NCBI GenBank assembly: GCA_030830205.1
Contig: JAURNL010000081.1
Coordinates: forward strand, 1-64,000
From: Crocinitomicaceae bacterium
Lineage (GTDB): Bacteria; Bacteroidota; Bacteroidia; Flavobacteriales_D; Crocinitomicaceae
Reading direction: 5' to 3'
DNA length: 64,000 nucleotides
This document shows, one piece after another, positions 61,032 to 64,000 of the stretch (position 1 is the first letter of the stretch; each line of letters starts with the position of its first letter). The notes under the pieces were generated by a model. That model ran no database searches. It was not told the DNA's origin and worked only from the letters and a program-made list of their open reading frames with translations. Both the position numbers and the translations under genes were made by a program.

Positions 61032-63044
61032 ATGTCAACACTAAATTCGCGCATTCCAGAGGGTCCAATTTCAGAAAAATGGACCAACCACAAAAACCAC
61101 ATGAAGTTGGTTGCACCTAACAATCGTCCCAAAATCGATGTAATCGTTGTTGGAACAGGTTTAGCGGGGGCTTCTGCTGCTGCCTCGCTCGGCGAAATGG
61201 GTTATAACGTTAAGGCGTTTTGCTTTCAAGATTCTCCAAGAAGGGCGCACTCCATTGCGGCACAAGGTGGTATCAACGCAGCTAAAAATTACCAAAACGA
61301 TGGTGATTCTATCTACCGGCTTTTTTACGACACCATCAAAGGTGGAGACTATCGTGCACGAGAAGCTAACGTATATCGTTTAGCCGAGGTATCTGGTAAT
61401 ATCATTGATCAATGCGTTGCGCAAGGAGTACCATTTGCTCGAGAATACGGTGGTCTGCTAGACAACCGCTCTTTTGGTGGAACTCAAGTACAACGAACTT
61501 TTTATGCTGCTGGGCAAACTGGCCAACAACTTCTTTTAGGTGCCTATTCAGCACTTTCACGCCAAATTGGCTTGGGTCGAGTTAAAATGTACCATCGCCA
61601 TGAAATGATGGATCTCGTTAAAATTGACGGAAAAGCACGAGGAATTATTGCTAGAAACCTTATCACGGGTGAACTTGAACGCCATTCAGCGCATGCTGTT
61701 GTGATTGCTTCAGGTGGTTATGGGAACGTTTATTTCCTCTCCACAAACGCAATGGGTAGTAACGTATCTGCAGCTTGGAAGGTTCACAAGAAAGGGGCTC
61801 ATTTTGCAAACCCTTGCTTTGTTCAAATTCATCCAACCTGTATTCCTGTACACGGCACCAACCAGTCTAAGCTTACGCTGATGTCCGAATCCTTGCGGAA
61901 TTCTGGACGTATTTGGGTGCCAAAGAAAAAAGAAGATGCAGAAGCCATTCGAGAAGGTCGTTTGAAACCGACACAAATTGCAGAAGAAGACCGCGACTAC
62001 TTCCTAGAAAGACGATATCCCGCTTTCGGTAACTTAGTGCCTCGCGATGTGGCTTCGAGAGCGGCAAAGGAGCGATGTGATGCTGGTTATGGAATAGAAG
62101 CTAACGATACCAACGAGGGTGTCTACTTAGATTTTGCTACTGAAATTCGTAACAAAGGGCGTCAATCTGCATTTGCTCAAGGCGATCACAATCCTTCGGA
62201 AGAAAAAATTATTGAGCTTGGTAAGAAATGGATCGAAGAGAAATATGGAAACCTCTTCCAGATGTATCAAAAAATTACTGACGACAACCCTTACGAAACA
62301 CCAATGAAAATTTACCCAGCTGTACACTACACCATGGGTGGTGTTTGGGTAGATTACAACCTACAAAGTAGCATCGAAGGATGTTTTGTTACCGGAGAAG
62401 CCAATTTCTCAGATCACGGTGCGAATCGACTTGGTGCGTCTGCCCTCATGCAAGGACTTGCTGATGGCTACTTCGTATTGCCATATACCATTTCTGACTA
62501 CCTCGCAAACGATATTCGTACTGGTAAAATAACTACAGATTCACCTGAATTCGAAGCAGCAGAAGCAGAGGTTAAATTACAAATTGAGCGCTTCCTCCAA
62601 AACAAAGGAACAAAATCTGTGGACCACTTCCATAAGCGCCTTGGCCTCATCATGTGGAATAAAGTTGGAATGGCAAGAAACGAAGCAGGTTTAAAACATG
62701 CAATTGAAGAAATAGCTGCCCTCCGTGAAGAATTCTATAAAGAAGTGTTTGTGCCGGGAGACGCGAATGAAATGAATCCTGAGCTAGAAAAAGCAATGCG
62801 CGTAGCTGATTTTATTGAACTTGGACAGTTGATGGCGGTAGATGCCTTACACCGTCAAGAATCATGTGGTGGCCATTTCCGTGAAGAATTCCAAGACAGT
62901 GAAGGAGAAACCCTTCGCGACGACGAAAACTTCAAATATGTTGCCGCTTGGGAATATCAAGACGGTGACGCCACCAAAGCAGCGCTTCATAAAGAAGCAC
63001 TCAATTATGAATATATTAAAATTGCAGCACGCAACTATAAATAA
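61032..63044 (+). CDS. sdhA: Succinate dehydrogenase/fumarate reductase flavoprotein subunit
   Basis: [82 protein letters not shown]. Confidence 0.97.
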   Translation: MSTLNSRIPEGPISEKWTNHKNHMKLVAPNNRPKIDVIVVGTGLAGASAAASLGEMGYNVKAFCFQDSPRRAHSIAAQGGINAAKNYQNDGDSIYRLFYDTIKGGDYRAREANVYRLAEVSGNIIDQCVAQGVPFAREYGGLLDNRSFGGTQVQRTFYAAGQTGQQLLLGAYSALSRQIGLGRVKMYHRHEMMDLVKIDGKARGIIARNLITGELERHSAHAVVIASGGYGNVYFLSTNAMGSNVSAAWKVHKKGAHFANPCFVQIHPTCIPVHGTNQSKLTLMSESLRNSGRIWVPKKKEDAEAIREGRLKPTQIAEEDRDYFLERRYPAFGNLVPRDVASRAAKERCDAGYGIEANDTNEGVYLDFATEIRNKGRQSAFAQGDHNPSEEKIIELGKKWIEEKYGNLFQMYQKITDDNPYETPMKIYPAVHYTMGGVWVDYNLQSSIEGCFVTGEANFSDHGANRLGASALMQGLADGYFVLPYTISDYLANDIRTGKITTDSPEFEAAEAEVKLQIERFLQNKGTKSVDHFHKRLGLIMWNKVGMARNEAGLKHAIEEIAALREEFYKEVFVPGDANEMNPELEKAMRVADFIELGQLMAVDALHRQESCGGHFREEFQDSEGETLRDDENFKYVAAWEYQDGDATKAALHKEALNYEYIKIAARNYK

Positions 63045-63050
63045 GTAGAT

Positions 63051-63818
63051 ATGGCTTCAAAATTTATCAATATTACACTCAAAATCTGGAGACAGAAAAA
63101 TACAACTGCAAAAGGAGGTATTGAAACATATAGCCTTGCTAACGTCTCAACAGATAGTTCTTTTTTAGAAATGCTCGACCAACTCAATGAGCAACTCATT
63201 AATGAACAAAAAGAACCTGTTGCCTTTGACCACGATTGTCGAGAAGGAATTTGTGGTATGTGTTCACTATACATCAACGGACGCGCTCATGGCCCAGAAA
63301 CAGGCACCACAACTTGTCAATTACACATGCGTAGTTTTGCTGATGGTGATACCATTTATGTTGAGCCATGGAGATCTCGTGCATTTCCAATTGTCAAAGA
63401 CCTTGTTGTTGACCGTTCAGCATTTGATCGTATTCAACAAGCCGGAGGATTCGTTTCTGTTAATACCTCGGGACGCACCATGGATGCCAATGCAATCCCT
63501 ATTCCAAAAGCAGATGCAGATAAAGCTTTTGAGGCTGCTGCATGTATTGGTTGTGGCGCATGCGTTGCTACTTGTAAGAATGGTTCAGCAATGCTTTTTG
63601 TAGGCGCAAAGGTATCTCAATACGCGCTTTTACCGCAAGGGAAGGTTGAAGCTAAAGATCGAGTGCTCAACATGGTTCGTCAAATGGATGAAGAAGGTTT
63701 CGGTAACTGCACCAACACCGGAGCTTGTGAAGTCGAATGTCCAAAAGGAATCTCGTTAGAAAATATCGCACGAATGAATCGTGAATTTCTCACGGCATCA
63801 CTTACTACCGATAAATAA
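63051..63818 (+). CDS. sdhB: Succinate dehydrogenase/fumarate reductase iron-sulfur subunit
   Basis: [70 protein letters not shown]. Confidence 0.97.
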   Translation: MASKFINITLKIWRQKNTTAKGGIETYSLANVSTDSSFLEMLDQLNEQLINEQKEPVAFDHDCREGICGMCSLYINGRAHGPETGTTTCQLHMRSFADGDTIYVEPWRSRAFPIVKDLVVDRSAFDRIQQAGGFVSVNTSGRTMDANAIPIPKADADKAFEAAACIGCGACVATCKNGSAMLFVGAKVSQYALLPQGKVEAKDRVLNMVRQMDEEGFGNCTNTGACEVECPKGISLENIARMNREFLTASLTTDK

Positions 63819-63835
63819 ACAATTTATTGCTACAC

Positions 63836-63867
63836 AAAAAGGGCGGTCAATGACCGCCCTTTTTTTA
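63836..63867 (+). terminator. Rho-independent terminator after sdhB
   Basis: AAAAAGGGCGGTCAATGACCGCCCTTTTTTT hairpin. Confidence 0.9.
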
Positions 63868-63885
63868 TGATTTAACAACCGAATA

Positions 63886-64000
63886 TTACTTCAGCTGCTG
63901 TCCTTCTTTCTTATACCAGCCTTCGTTATCTTTAATTTCTACTGGAACATTAGATTTAGCACTCAATCGATTTTGGGTGCGCATCCAAAAATAAAAACCA
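63886..64000 (-). CDS. C-terminal fragment of an unidentified protein, start beyond the window
   Basis: Open reverse frame ...GFYFWMRTQNRLSAKSNVPVEIKDNEGWYKKEGQQLK ending in TAA at 63888-63886; convergent to the sdhB terminator. Confidence 0.55.
   Translation of the reverse strand, partial: GFYFWMRTQNRLSAKSNVPVEIKDNEGWYKKEGQQLK

Noticed and set aside
63187-63603. 138-aa + ORF in another frame
   Set aside because: Overlaps sdhB in an alternative frame; sdhB motifs are unambiguous
1-64000. CRISPR arrays, tRNA/rRNA genes, transposons, prophage or defence islands
   Set aside because: No regularly spaced repeats, no tRNA-like intergenic sequences and no integrase/transposase/Cas-like proteins seen in the reading

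Overview
The window is a gene-dense, AT-rich bacterial chromosome segment. It looks like Bacteroidota/Flavobacteriales: T9SS sorting domains, DUF4270, DUF4271 and DUF6029 families, Omp28-like proteins, and TAnnTTTG promoter motifs. Almost all of it is ordinary chromosomal coding sequence. I saw no tRNA or rRNA, CRISPR array, transposase, phage or defence locus. Housekeeping genes include glmS (partial), panC, panD, lysS, mutS, hemW, udk, ispG, hemD, rpoN, rnr, hflX, lepA, nrdB/nrdA, purH, mreB, ispD and sdhC/A/B. The most notable structures are: (1) an ECF sigma factor followed by a membrane-anchored putative anti-sigma protein whose periplasmic end resembles the T9SS/gliding-associated C-terminal domain; (2) a tightly coupled seven-gene run (TlpA/ResA, DUF6029 barrel, Omp28-like lipoprotein, RpoN, PAP2-like, coiled-coil lipoprotein, TPR); (3) a stand-alone N-terminal half of a glycogen synthase in an operon with DUF4270 and glmS; (4) mreB with no mreC/mreD after it; (5) two T9SS cargo proteins sharing a 'CYTFxIYDxYGDG' domain, one of them thioredoxin-like. 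Family assignments come from motif recognition by eye; no database search was run.
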